Shown: positions 6,651-13,280 of the stretch, one piece after another | Layout: every line of letters begins with the position of its first letter | How positions within the stretch are numbered: the stretch's first letter is position 1 | Program-made: the position numbers and the translations under genes | Source of the DNA: Nitrososphaerales archaeon TH1920 | Lineage (GTDB): Archaea; Thermoproteota; Nitrososphaeria; Nitrososphaerales; Nitrososphaeraceae | Direction of reading: 5' to 3' | DNA length: 17,883 bases | Assembly (NCBI GenBank): GCA_014523495.1 | Contig: JAATVM010000133.1 | Location: forward strand, 1-17,883 | Notes under the pieces: model-generated | What the model saw: only the letters and a program-made list of their open reading frames with translations | Databases searched by the model: none | What the model was told of the DNA's origin: nothing

Positions 6651-7313
6651 GTGACAGTTAAAGCCGGCTCACTGGCTCCCGAATTGAAAGTATCTGAATG
6701 GGTTCAAGGTGGAGCTTCTAATCTGAAAGAATATCAAGGTAATGTGGTTGTCGTGGAAGTTTTCCAAGTAAACTGCCCAGGGTGTTTTATTTATGGAATA
6801 CCCGAAGCAATAGATACATATCAAAAATATAAAAACAATGGAGTAGTGGTATTGGGACTAGCCACAGCATTTGAGGATTTTGATAAGAATACCGTTGAAA
6901 ATCTAAGACTACTATTAAAGGAAAATAAGGTAATAGGTGAAACTCTTACTACTCTTACCTACCAGAGTAAGTTACTAAATGAAGGAAGACTGTCATACAA
7001 TATTCCTTTTCCTGTGGGAATGGATATGCTTGTAAAAGAAAAACTCCCTATTGAAGACAAGAGGATTATGGAATTTGTTAATGCAAACGTCCCTGATTTT
7101 GAATTGTATCATCAAAAAGATAAGGAACAAATTATTTCACGCATCAAATCATATCTGGAAACAAAACCGTACAGTCCGCTCACTTTTGAAGAATATTTAT
7201 TGAAAGGTACGCCCTCAACAATATTCATCGACAAAAATGGTATTCTGCGTGAAACTACATTTGGATCAACTGGTCTAATTGGAAGCACTGTAGAAAAACT
7301 ATTATCAGAATAG
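6651..7313 (+). CDS. Thioredoxin-fold redoxin (TlpA/AhpC-TSA like), CPGC active site
   Basis: Thiol-disulfide oxidoreductase or peroxiredoxin-like protein of about 220 residues. After a redoxin-type N-terminus (AGSLAPELKVSEW) comes VVVVEVFQVNCPGC, with the two active-site cysteines in CPGC about 42-45 residues from the chosen start. Near the C-terminus GTPSTIFIDKNG supplies the cis-Pro loop facing the cysteines. Between them lies a long insertion (roughly residues 75-165) compared with ordinary thioredoxins. There is no signal peptide or membrane anchor, so it is cytosolic, unlike typical TlpA. The partner is unknown. GTG 6642 in the same frame would add three residues; 6651 is chosen from the TATA spacing. 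The SPOUT methyltransferase gene begins 17 bases downstream, so the two are probably co-transcribed. Confidence 0.85.
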   Translation: MTVKAGSLAPELKVSEWVQGGASNLKEYQGNVVVVEVFQVNCPGCFIYGIPEAIDTYQKYKNNGVVVLGLATAFEDFDKNTVENLRLLLKENKVIGETLTTLTYQSKLLNEGRLSYNIPFPVGMDMLVKEKLPIEDKRIMEFVNANVPDFELYHQKDKEQIISRIKSYLETKPYSPLTFEEYLLKGTPSTIFIDKNGILRETTFGSTGLIGSTVEKLLSE

Positions 7314-7330
7314 ACGGTCTACAAAATACT

Positions 7331-8155
7331 TTGACTAACCTGTGGATTGCAATTCCTGATTCATGTTTGATAGAGTCTCAAACAATTCTTGACAAAAGCT
7401 ACAAAATTTCACAAATTTCCCGTTCATGTTCAATATTTTGTGTTAAGAAAATTTTTATTTATCACGACAATAGCACAAAAGCAGAAAAAATCGATAAAAA
7501 AATAATGAGAACAATACTTGAATACCTTGACACACCTCCATATCTTAGAAAAAAAATTTATCCTAAAATGTGGATACTGAAACATGCTGGAATCTTACCG
7601 CCCATAAAGTCTCCACATCATAAAGCACTGATAGACATCAAAAATATCAAGAACGAGATACGGTTTGGATTTGTTGTAAAGCAAAATGATTCGTTGTATG
7701 TGGACGTAGGGCTTCAAGAACTTATAAAATATAAAGGAACACAATTAGGAAAAAAAGTTTTAGTAAAAATTTCATACAACGGGCAACTATTAGCGGAAGA
7801 TGTTGCAAAAGAAGAGCTTGATGGTTACTGGGGATATGATGTCAAATTTGCAGACTCGCTATCAGCATTGCTTGAAAATACGAATTGCGAAATATTAATG
7901 ACATCCGTCGAAGGGCGACAATTTACAAAACATGTAGATAATTTGATGGGCAACCTAAAATTGTCAAAGAATCTGCTAGTTGTGTTTGGCGGCCCTAAAT
8001 TTGGCTTGAAAAAAATATTGGAATTTGAAAACAAAAAAATTTCACAGAATCACTATTTTTTAAACATGTTTCCTAACCAGGGTACTCAGACTGTAAGGTT
8101 AGAGGAGGCGATTCTTGGTACCTTGTCAATAGTTAACAATTACTTACACACTTAA
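7331..8155 (+). CDS. SPOUT-fold RNA methyltransferase, DUF171 / C9orf114 family
   Basis: 274-residue protein of the DUF171 (Methyltrn_RNA_3) family, whose eukaryotic member C9orf114/SPOUT1 is a uridine-N3 methyltransferase. Visible marks are the N-terminal IAIPDSCLIESQ and KIFIYHD strand, EYLDTPPYLRKKIYP (64-78), LKHAGILPPIKSPHH (83-97), an inserted OB-like beta region (about 108-160), and the trefoil-knot SAM site LLVVFGGPKFGL (215-226) with FLNMFPNQGTQTVRLEEAIL (243-262). Family members commonly sit directly beside rpl3 in archaea, as here, which fits a role in modifying 23S rRNA; the target base is inferred, not shown. The start is TTG, giving the family N-terminus. It probably shares a transcript with the redoxin gene. 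The next gene, rpl3, is separated by 114 bases. Confidence 0.88.
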   Translation: MTNLWIAIPDSCLIESQTILDKSYKISQISRSCSIFCVKKIFIYHDNSTKAEKIDKKIMRTILEYLDTPPYLRKKIYPKMWILKHAGILPPIKSPHHKALIDIKNIKNEIRFGFVVKQNDSLYVDVGLQELIKYKGTQLGKKVLVKISYNGQLLAEDVAKEELDGYWGYDVKFADSLSALLENTNCEILMTSVEGRQFTKHVDNLMGNLKLSKNLLVVFGGPKFGLKKILEFENKKISQNHYFLNMFPNQGTQTVRLEEAILGTLSIVNNYLHT

Positions 8156-8167
8156 TTCAATTATCGA

Positions 8168-8212
8168 CGAAAATTCATTAAACTATTCTGAATATGGAAT
8201 CCTCAATTTTCG
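8168..8212. repeat. Perfect 8-base inverted repeat before the ribosomal cluster
   Basis: CGAAAATT (8168-8175) and AATTTTCG (8205-8212) are perfect inverted copies, with a second small stem inside the loop (ATTC 8185-8188, GAAT 8197-8200). The site is between the SPOUT gene and the rpl3 promoter region. It could end the upstream transcript or act as an operator for the ribosomal operon. It is upstream of the likely transcription start, so an mRNA leader structure is less likely. Confidence 0.35.
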
Positions 8213-8221
8213 CAAATATTG

Positions 8222-8245
8222 TCTTAAAGTTATTAATTTATTAAA
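8222..8245 (+). promoter_or_regulatory. Promoter region of the ribosomal protein cluster
   Basis: An AT-rich stretch with TATA-like CTTAAAG (8223-8229) and TTAATTTATT (8233-8242) lies 25-48 bases before the rpl3 ATG. Either box could serve, and GGAT at 8261-8264 is a possible Shine-Dalgarno. The exact start of transcription cannot be fixed by eye. Confidence 0.4.
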
Positions 8246-8269
8246 GGGATTACAAAAAACGGATTAATC

Positions 8270-9268
8270 ATGGGTCATCGAAAATATAGTGCACCTAGAC
8301 GTGGAAGTATGGCATTCTATCCAAGAGTGCGTGCACGAAGTCTCGAATCTAGGATTAGGACTTGGTCGGATCCTATATTAGAGAGATCATCATTATTAGG
8401 TTTTGCCGGGTATAAAGTTACCAATTTAAATGTATTAGCGGTTGATGACAGAGAAAAGACTCCAAATTATGGCAAGAATATCATGAATGCATCTACTTTA
8501 ATAGCTACACCGCCATTGAAAATAATTGGAATAAGAGCATATGCAGAAACAGCATATGGAAGGAATGCAATTTTTGATGTTTTTGCGAAGGATAATGACA
8601 AATATCTTTCAAAAAAAGCGCCCTTCAAGTATAAAGAGGGTAAGTTAGAAGAAATTAATGCACATCTTGATAAAATTAAACAGGTAGTTGCGATAGTTTC
8701 ATCTTATCCCATTGTGGCATCTTTGTCTCAAAAGAAGCCGTTTGTATGGGAAATACCGATCGGCGGAAAAGACACAAGATCAAAAATTGACTATGTTGTC
8801 AGCAACTTTGGAAAGCAGGTAACCATAAAGGATGTCTTTGAAACCGGCCAATTTGTTGATATTTCCGGCATAACAAGAGGTAAAGGAATTGAAGGACCAA
8901 TTACTAGATTTGGAGTCAAAAGAAAACAACACAAATCCAGAAAAAGTGTGAGAGCCCTTGGAACTTTAGGTCCAATTTCTCCTGCAGTAGTCACTTATAC
9001 TGTTCCAAGACAAGGACAAAGAGGTTTTCATCAAAGGACTGAATACAATAAGAGAATTTTGATAATTTCGAATTCGGAGAAAGACACTGAATTTAAAATT
9101 AACCCAAATGGCGGATTTGAACATTTTGGCATGATAAAAAATGACTACATAATAGTCAAGGGTTCAATTCCAGGTGTTCCGAAAAGACTAGTTAAGATGA
9201 GATTTCCAATTCGAAGTGTAAGTAAGAAAGTATTAGAACCCAAAGTTTTGGAGGTATTAGCAAAGTGA
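8270..9268 (+). CDS. rpl3: 50S ribosomal protein L3 (uL3)
   Basis: Large-subunit protein whose long extension reaches towards the peptidyl transferase centre. The 332 residues are typical of archaeal uL3: N-terminal GHRKYSAPRRGSMAFYPRVR (2-21), the FVDISGITRGKGIEGPITRF core (195-214) and the basic KRKQHKSRKSVRALGTLGP hook (217-235). It is the first gene of the ribosomal cluster. The start is ATG. Its TGA stop overlaps the GTG start of rpl4 (GTGA), so translation of the two is coupled. No irregularity seen. Confidence 0.97.
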   Translation: MGHRKYSAPRRGSMAFYPRVRARSLESRIRTWSDPILERSSLLGFAGYKVTNLNVLAVDDREKTPNYGKNIMNASTLIATPPLKIIGIRAYAETAYGRNAIFDVFAKDNDKYLSKKAPFKYKEGKLEEINAHLDKIKQVVAIVSSYPIVASLSQKKPFVWEIPIGGKDTRSKIDYVVSNFGKQVTIKDVFETGQFVDISGITRGKGIEGPITRFGVKRKQHKSRKSVRALGTLGPISPAVVTYTVPRQGQRGFHQRTEYNKRILIISNSEKDTEFKINPNGGFEHFGMIKNDYIIVKGSIPGVPKRLVKMRFPIRSVSKKVLEPKVLEVLAK

Positions 9269-10077
9269 AGATTAACCTCAAAGATCTTCGTGGAAAAGAA
9301 ATTGAATCATTAGAACTTCCATCTGTTTTCAATACTCCATTTAGGCCAGATATTATAAAAAAAGTCTATGTAAATGTTCTTTCAACCAAGTTCCAACCTC
9401 AAGGAAAATACCCTGCTGCTGGTGAAATCGTCAGTGCAGAATCTCGTAATACTGGTTTGGGAATTGCGAGAATAGCAAGGGCCCGTGGAGAAGGATTTCC
9501 ACGCGCTGGTCAAGCTGCTGGAGTTGCAGGTGTCAGAAGTGGAAGAATTGCCCACCCACCCGTATCATGGAAGAAAAATTACAAAAAAATAAACAAGAAG
9601 GAAAAACAACTTGGATTCTGTTCTGCACTTGCCGCAACTTCTAGTAAAGATATAATTGAGAAACGTGGCCACAATGTAGGAAAAATCTCTGAATTTCCAA
9701 TTGTAGTCTCAAATGATTTGGAGAAAATAACAAGAACTGCAGAATTAAAAAAAATATTGGTGTCCTTAGGATTAGAAGAAGATCTTGAAAGGTCTATGAA
9801 TATCGTAAGGAAACCATCAGGTAAATCACGATTACGTGGAAGAAAAAAACACTCGGCATTAAGCTGCCTGCTAGTTGTTTCAAAAAATTCTCCAATAATT
9901 AAATTGAAAAAATCCTTACCTGGAGTTAATGTTGTACCTATAGAAAACCTGAGCATTACGGATCTTGTGCCAGGAACAAAACCAGTTAGGTTAACGGTCT
10001 ATACGAAAAGTGCAATAGAATCCATGAATAAAATAAAAACAGTTTGGTCAAAAATACAGGGTATGGTGAAACAATAA
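9265..10077 (+). CDS. rpl4: 50S ribosomal protein L4 (uL4, archaeal L4/L1e type)
   Basis: Large-subunit protein lining the peptide exit tunnel. The 270 residues show the archaeal N-terminus (LPSVFNTPFRPDIIKKV), the loop GEGFPRAGQAAGVAGVRSGR (about 75-94) that reaches the tunnel, and the C-terminal core with SGKSRLRGRKKHS. The start is GTG, overlapping the rpl3 stop by four bases. The TAA stop shares its last base with the ATG of rpl23. Length and motifs are normal for archaea. Confidence 0.97.
   Translation: MKINLKDLRGKEIESLELPSVFNTPFRPDIIKKVYVNVLSTKFQPQGKYPAAGEIVSAESRNTGLGIARIARARGEGFPRAGQAAGVAGVRSGRIAHPPVSWKKNYKKINKKEKQLGFCSALAATSSKDIIEKRGHNVGKISEFPIVVSNDLEKITRTAELKKILVSLGLEEDLERSMNIVRKPSGKSRLRGRKKHSALSCLLVVSKNSPIIKLKKSLPGVNVVPIENLSITDLVPGTKPVRLTVYTKSAIESMNKIKTVWSKIQGMVKQ
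10065..10069 (+). promoter_or_regulatory. Shine-Dalgarno deciding the rpl23 start
   Basis: GGTGA ends seven bases before ATG 10077, which overlaps the rpl4 stop (TAATG). This favours ATG 10077 over an in-frame upstream ATG at 10044, which would add eleven residues not typical of uL23. Confidence 0.7.
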
Positions 10078-10352
10078 TGAGTAAAGAAGCAGAAAACGAT
10101 CTCCTTTCGGTAATTCTTAGACCATATATCACAGAAAAGACATTCAATTTGATAGAAAAGGAAAATAAATTAACTTTTATTGTTTCCGACAATGCAAGCA
10201 AGAAAGATGTAACTGAAGCAATAAAAACAATGTACGAAGGTAACGTTAAAGAAGTCAATATTTTTAGGACAATTCAAGGGAAGAAGGCAATTGTTAAATT
10301 TACAAAAAATGATGAAGCGCGAGAGCTTGCAACAAAATTAGGGTTGGTATAG
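10077..10352 (+). CDS. rpl23: 50S ribosomal protein L23 (uL23)
   Basis: Protein at the tunnel exit, the docking site for the signal recognition particle and other nascent-chain factors. With the ATG at 10077 it has 91 residues. Typical features are VILRPYITEKTFNLIEKENKLTFIV near the start, NASKKDVTEAIKTMYEGNVKEVNIF in the middle, and the short archaeal C-terminus ending GLV. The gene begins one base inside the rpl4 stop. After it comes a 55-base gap, the largest in the cluster, where rpl2 stands in many archaea. Confidence 0.95.
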   Translation: MSKEAENDLLSVILRPYITEKTFNLIEKENKLTFIVSDNASKKDVTEAIKTMYEGNVKEVNIFRTIQGKKAIVKFTKNDEARELATKLGLV

Positions 10353-10368
10353 GAATTGAATCATCTAG

Positions 10369-10380
10369 TTAAATTTAAAA
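10369..10380 (+). promoter_or_regulatory. Possible internal promoter before rps19
   Basis: TTAAATTTAAAA sits about 34 bases before the rps19 TTG, so transcription could begin near 10400. It lies in the only real gap of the ribosomal cluster. AT-rich background makes a chance match possible. Confidence 0.3.
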
Positions 10381-10390
10381 GGAGTATTTT

Positions 10391-10399
10391 GGAGTTGAT
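10391..10399 (+). promoter_or_regulatory. Strong Shine-Dalgarno deciding the rps19 TTG start
   Basis: GGAGTTGAT differs by one base from the ideal GGAGGTGAT and ends eight bases before TTG 10408. A second GGAG lies ten bases earlier (10381-10384). Confidence 0.65.
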
Positions 10400-10407
10400 A
10401 ATCTTAG

Positions 10408-10815
10408 TTGGTTCGTGAATTTAGATTTAGAGGTTATAATGTAGATCAATTAAAGAATTTATCAATAGAATCACTTCTTCCATTGTTAAATGCTAGACAA
10501 AGGCGGTCGTTGGATAAAAGAGTAGGAAAGTACATGGATGATCAAAAAAGAAAACTTCGTGAAAGAATAAAAAGTATCAGAGAAGGGTCATCTAATGAAA
10601 CTATAAGAACTCACGTAAGAGACATGATAATTCTCCCGGACATGGTGGATATCACAATCAACGTTCATAATGGAAAGGACTTCACTCCAATTACTATAAA
10701 ACCCGAGATGATTGGTCATTACTTGGGTGAGTATGCAATCACAAACAAAAGAGTTCAGCATGGTGCGCCTGGAGTAGGAGCGTCCAGATCAAGTCTCTAT
10801 GTGCCATTAAAGTGA
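10408..10815 (+). CDS. rps19: 30S ribosomal protein S19 (uS19)
   Basis: Small-subunit head protein that contacts the A-site finger and tRNA. The 135 residues have the archaeal form: VREFRFRGYNVDQLKNLSIE at the start, LLNARQRRSLDKR, then IRTHVRDMIILPDMVDITINVHNG and the conserved IKPEMIGHYLGEYAITNKRVQHG (near 97-119) with the C-terminal GAPGVGASRSS. The start is TTG, supported by the Shine-Dalgarno and the family N-terminus. Its TGA overlaps the GTG of rpl22. Confidence 0.96.
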   Translation: MVREFRFRGYNVDQLKNLSIESLLPLLNARQRRSLDKRVGKYMDDQKRKLRERIKSIREGSSNETIRTHVRDMIILPDMVDITINVHNGKDFTPITIKPEMIGHYLGEYAITNKRVQHGAPGVGASRSSLYVPLK

Positions 10816-11294
10816 TATATTTGCCTACATATTCTTACTCATTTTCTCAATTTGACAAGAATAAACACGTTAGGGCCGCATTAAGAGAGACTGATATCTC
10901 GCATAAACACGCGAGAGAAATTGCCCTAGCAATAAAGGGGTTGTCAATTGAAAGAGCAAGAAACATTTTAGATCAAGCTATTGAAAAAAAGGTTGCAATT
11001 CCTTATAGAAGATATCACAATGAAGTGGCTCATAGATCAAATATCAGAGACGGTTTTTTTTCTGGAAGGTTTCCAAGGAAAGCATCTGAAGAATTTTTAA
11101 GACTTTTGGACAATTTAGAATCAAATGCAGAATACAAAGGAATGGACCTAGATAGGTTAGAAATAGTCTCTTGTGTTATCCATAAAGGAACAAAACTCAA
11201 GCGATTTATTCCAAGAGCTATGGGACGGTCAAGTCCTAAAGTTGACACCCTGACACATGTAGAAATTGTTGCTAAAGAGGGAAAAATATATTGA
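10812..11294 (+). CDS. rpl22: 50S ribosomal protein L22 (uL22)
   Basis: Large-subunit protein whose beta hairpin lines the exit tunnel. The 160 residues include YSFSQFDKNKHVRAALRETD, the helix HKHAREIALAIKGLSIERAR, HNEVAHR and the hairpin RLEIVSCVIHKGTKLKRFIPRAMGR with the closing HVEIVAKEG. The start given is GTG 10812, overlapping the rps19 stop (GTGA). TTG 10821, giving MPTYSYSF, fits the family N-terminus at least as well and cannot be excluded. Its own stop overlaps the TTG of rps3. Confidence 0.95.
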   Translation: MIYLPTYSYSFSQFDKNKHVRAALRETDISHKHAREIALAIKGLSIERARNILDQAIEKKVAIPYRRYHNEVAHRSNIRDGFFSGRFPRKASEEFLRLLDNLESNAEYKGMDLDRLEIVSCVIHKGTKLKRFIPRAMGRSSPKVDTLTHVEIVAKEGKIY

Positions 11295-12034
11295 GCGCAA
11301 TAAAAAATGTAATAAAGAATAATTTCAGAAATATGGAACTGGACGAGTACCTGAGTTCTACTTTACATGAAGCAGGTTACGGAGGAGCCGAGGTTCAAAA
11401 GACTCCTATTGGTACCAAAATAACGCTATTTGTAATAAGACCGGGTCTAGTTATTGGAAGAAAAGGGAGTGGAATAAGAGATTTGACAACGAGATTGGAA
11501 CAACAATTCAACTTGGAGAATGTCCAAGTCTCCGTAACAGAGGTCACAAAACCTGAATTGAATCCACATTTAATGGCAAATAGGATTGCTCAACTTATTG
11601 AAAGAGGAACTGCCTTTCGAAGAGCTTCATTATGGACAATAAATACCATCATGGGAGCTGGGGCAATGGGAGTAGAGATTACAATATCTGGTAAACTTCG
11701 AGGTGAACGTGCTCATTTTGAAAAACATTCTGCAGGAATCATCCCAAAGAGTGGAAAAATTGCAGATGAAGTAGTTAAGAGTAGTACAAATAGCATATTA
11801 ACAAAAATGGGATTGGTAGGAATAAAACTCAAAATTTCGTTGAGAGAAGAAATCCCTCGTGATTTTGATTTAAATGCGGAGCCTGAATCAAAGACTCAAG
11901 GCATAAGTGAAGGTGTGAGTGAAGCTGGAAGTGAAAATAGTGACATTCAGCCAGATTCAGAAATCAAGACAGAAAGTAAAGATATTACTAACAGTGAAGT
12001 TAAGGAAATAGCCGTAAATAAGAATGAGACATAA
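11291..12034 (+). CDS. rps3: 30S ribosomal protein S3 (uS3) with acidic C-terminal tail
   Basis: Small-subunit protein at the mRNA entry site. The KH domain shows GLVIGRKGSGI (52-62), and the C-terminal domain includes NPHLMANRIAQLIERGTAFRRAS and the GAGAMGVEITISGKLRGERA region (122-141). After residue 190 comes a tail of 57 residues with 15 acidic and only 5 basic residues, unusual beside the basic core. It contains the imperfect tandem repeat GISE-GVSE-AGSE. Tails of this type occur in some archaeal uS3 proteins, but their role is not known. The start is TTG in a TTGA overlap with rpl22; the N-terminus SAIKNVIKNNF fits the family. The TAA shares a base with the rpl29 ATG. Confidence 0.96.
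   Translation: MSAIKNVIKNNFRNMELDEYLSSTLHEAGYGGAEVQKTPIGTKITLFVIRPGLVIGRKGSGIRDLTTRLEQQFNLENVQVSVTEVTKPELNPHLMANRIAQLIERGTAFRRASLWTINTIMGAGAMGVEITISGKLRGERAHFEKHSAGIIPKSGKIADEVVKSSTNSILTKMGLVGIKLKISLREEIPRDFDLNAEPESKTQGISEGVSEAGSENSDIQPDSEIKTESKDITNSEVKEIAVNKNET
11900..11935 (+). repeat. Three 12-base imperfect tandem repeats in the rps3 tail
   Basis: Three four-codon units each end in AGTGAA and encode GISE, GVSE and AGSE; a degraded fourth (N-S-D) follows. This suggests the acidic tail grew by slippage or local duplication. Confidence 0.6.
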
Positions 12035-12240
12035 TGGGCAGGCTTAAATTAAGAACATTAAGAGAGTTTAACGACGATGACTTGGAATCAAAACTTTCTG
12101 AGATTAGAGCGGATCTGTTGAAATTGAGAATTGAAAATTCAAAAGGGACACTTAAAAAAGAAACTGGAAACATGAAATGGAAAAGAAGGGATATTGCCCG
12201 CATACTTTCTATTCTAAAGGAGAGGGAACTAGCGAAATGA
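12034..12240 (+). CDS. rpl29: 50S ribosomal protein L29 (uL29)
   Basis: Small two-helix protein next to uL23 at the tunnel exit. The 68 residues contain LRTLREFNDDDLESKLSEIRADLLKLR and the basic second helix MKWKRRDIARILSILKER, matching archaeal uL29. The ATG overlaps the rps3 TAA by one base (TAATG), and its TGA overlaps the ATG of rnp1 (ATGA). In several euryarchaea a SUI1 translation factor gene lies between rpl29 and rnp1; it is absent here. Confidence 0.95.
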   Translation: MGRLKLRTLREFNDDDLESKLSEIRADLLKLRIENSKGTLKKETGNMKWKRRDIARILSILKERELAK

Positions 12241-12500
12241 CATTTAGAGATTATACGTTACAATGTGAATTCATAGGTCGCAATGCAGAAATCGAGTATG
12301 GATCATCTAACAATCATAAAAAAATTAACGGCAAAATAATCTTTGAAACGAAAAATACAATATCGTTAAGTGACGAGTGCAAGACATATGTTATTCCAAA
12401 AAAATCAATACGCAGATTAGGACTAATTTTTCAAGATGAGATTTGTTTCGTGAATGGTTCTTTGTTAATAGGAAGGCCGGAAGATCGTTTACTTAAATGA
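12237..12500 (+). CDS. rnp1: RNase P protein component 1 (Rnp1 / Rpp29 / Pop4)
   Basis: Protein subunit of archaeal RNase P, which removes the 5' leader of pre-tRNA; it has an Sm-like barrel and pairs with Rpp21. With the ATG at 12237 it has 87 residues. The family pattern is visible: NGKIIFETKNTISL (31-44), the YVIPKKSIRRLGLIF strand (51-65) and the C-terminal VNGSLLIGRPEDRL (72-85). The start overlaps the rpl29 stop by four bases, with AAAGGAGAGGG about ten bases upstream; an in-frame ATG at 12177 would lie deep inside rpl29 and add a non-family extension. Its place between rpl29 and rps17 is the usual archaeal one. Confidence 0.93.
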   Translation: MTFRDYTLQCEFIGRNAEIEYGSSNNHKKINGKIIFETKNTISLSDECKTYVIPKKSIRRLGLIFQDEICFVNGSLLIGRPEDRLLK

Positions 12501-12513
12501 TAGTTGATAAAGT

Positions 12514-12846
12514 ATGAGTAGAAATATTGGAGTAGCAGTTTCACAGCCAAAGAGAAATTGTGATGATGACCTGTGTCCTTTTCATGGTAAACTTTCCATA
12601 AGAGGAAGAATATTAACCGGTATCACGATGAGTATCAAAGCACACAAGATGATTGTAGTTTCACGTGAATATCCTAGACCGGTTAAAAAGTACAAGAGGT
12701 ATGAGAGAAGCAGTTCAAAGGTCCACGCATTTCTTCCTTCATGTATTGATGTAAAAGAAGGGGATGAGGTAAGGATTGCAGAATGTAAACCGATTTCAAA
12801 AACAGTATCGTTTGTAACTGTGGAGGTTATTAAGAGTGGCGTCTAA
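12514..12846 (+). CDS. rps17: 30S ribosomal protein S17 (uS17)
   Basis: Primary 16S rRNA binding protein with an OB fold. The 110 residues begin with the archaeal extension containing CDDDLCPFHGKL (16-27), followed by RGRILTGITMSIKAHKMIVVSREYP and YKRYERSSSKVHAFLPSCIDVKEGDEVRIAECKPISKTVSFVTVEVI. The start is ATG, 13 bases after the rnp1 stop. The end overlaps rpl14 by 11 bases. Nothing irregular. Confidence 0.96.
   Translation: MSRNIGVAVSQPKRNCDDDLCPFHGKLSIRGRILTGITMSIKAHKMIVVSREYPRPVKKYKRYERSSSKVHAFLPSCIDVKEGDEVRIAECKPISKTVSFVTVEVIKSGV
12822..12827 (+). promoter_or_regulatory. Shine-Dalgarno for the overlapping rpl14 start
   Basis: GGAGGT lies inside the end of rps17 and ends eight bases before GTG 12836. 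It supports the GTG start and the 11-base overlap. Confidence 0.7.
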
Positions 12847-13270
12847 AAGTCGTGCAGTCTCAGCAAAAGGAGTAGAAGAATTTAAGCCCTACATTACTAG
12901 GGCACTTCCAATAACAGCTAATTTAGTTTGTGCCGACAATACAGGAGCCAAAATACTAAGAATTGCTCAAGTCACACGCATCAAGGGCAGACATTCAAGA
13001 ATGCCATCTGCAGCAGTAGGAGATTTTGTGAACGTTACTGTAAAAAAAGGAAAAGCAGAGTTGAGAAAACAAATGTTTGGGGCAGTAATAATCAGGCAAA
13101 AGTATCCCATAAGGAGACTAAGTGGTGTTCGGTTGTCATTTGAGGACAATGCGGCAGTATTGGTTACACCAGAAGGCGAAATAAAAGGTACTGACATAAA
13201 AGGGCCGGTGGCTGCTGAAGCTGCAGAAAAGTGGCCCAGAATAGCAAATCTTGCATCTTTGATAATATGA
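12836..13270 (+). CDS. rpl14: 50S ribosomal protein L14 (uL14)
   Basis: Large-subunit protein at the bridge with 16S rRNA and the site bound by aIF6. The 144 residues contain ANLVCADNTGAKILRIAQV (28-46), AAVGDFVNVTVKKGKAELRKQMFGAVIIRQK and the closing EDNAAVLVTPEGEIKGTDIKGPVAAEAAEKWPRIANLASLII. The first 20 residues are a short archaeal extension. The start is GTG, chosen for its GGAGGT site; the gene overlaps the rps17 end by 11 bases and is followed 10 bases later by rpl24. Confidence 0.97.
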   Translation: MASKSRAVSAKGVEEFKPYITRALPITANLVCADNTGAKILRIAQVTRIKGRHSRMPSAAVGDFVNVTVKKGKAELRKQMFGAVIIRQKYPIRRLSGVRLSFEDNAAVLVTPEGEIKGTDIKGPVAAEAAEKWPRIANLASLII

Positions 13271-13280
13271 GGGAATATTG

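Noticed and set aside
10044..10076. Longer uL23 starting at an in-frame ATG inside rpl4
   Set aside because: The extension of eleven residues is not typical of uL23, and ATG 10077 has a GGTGA site at good spacing and the TAATG overlap with rpl4.
12177..12236. Longer RNase P protein starting inside rpl29
   Set aside because: It would place 20 non-family residues before the barrel. ATG 12237 overlaps the rpl29 stop in the usual ATGA way.
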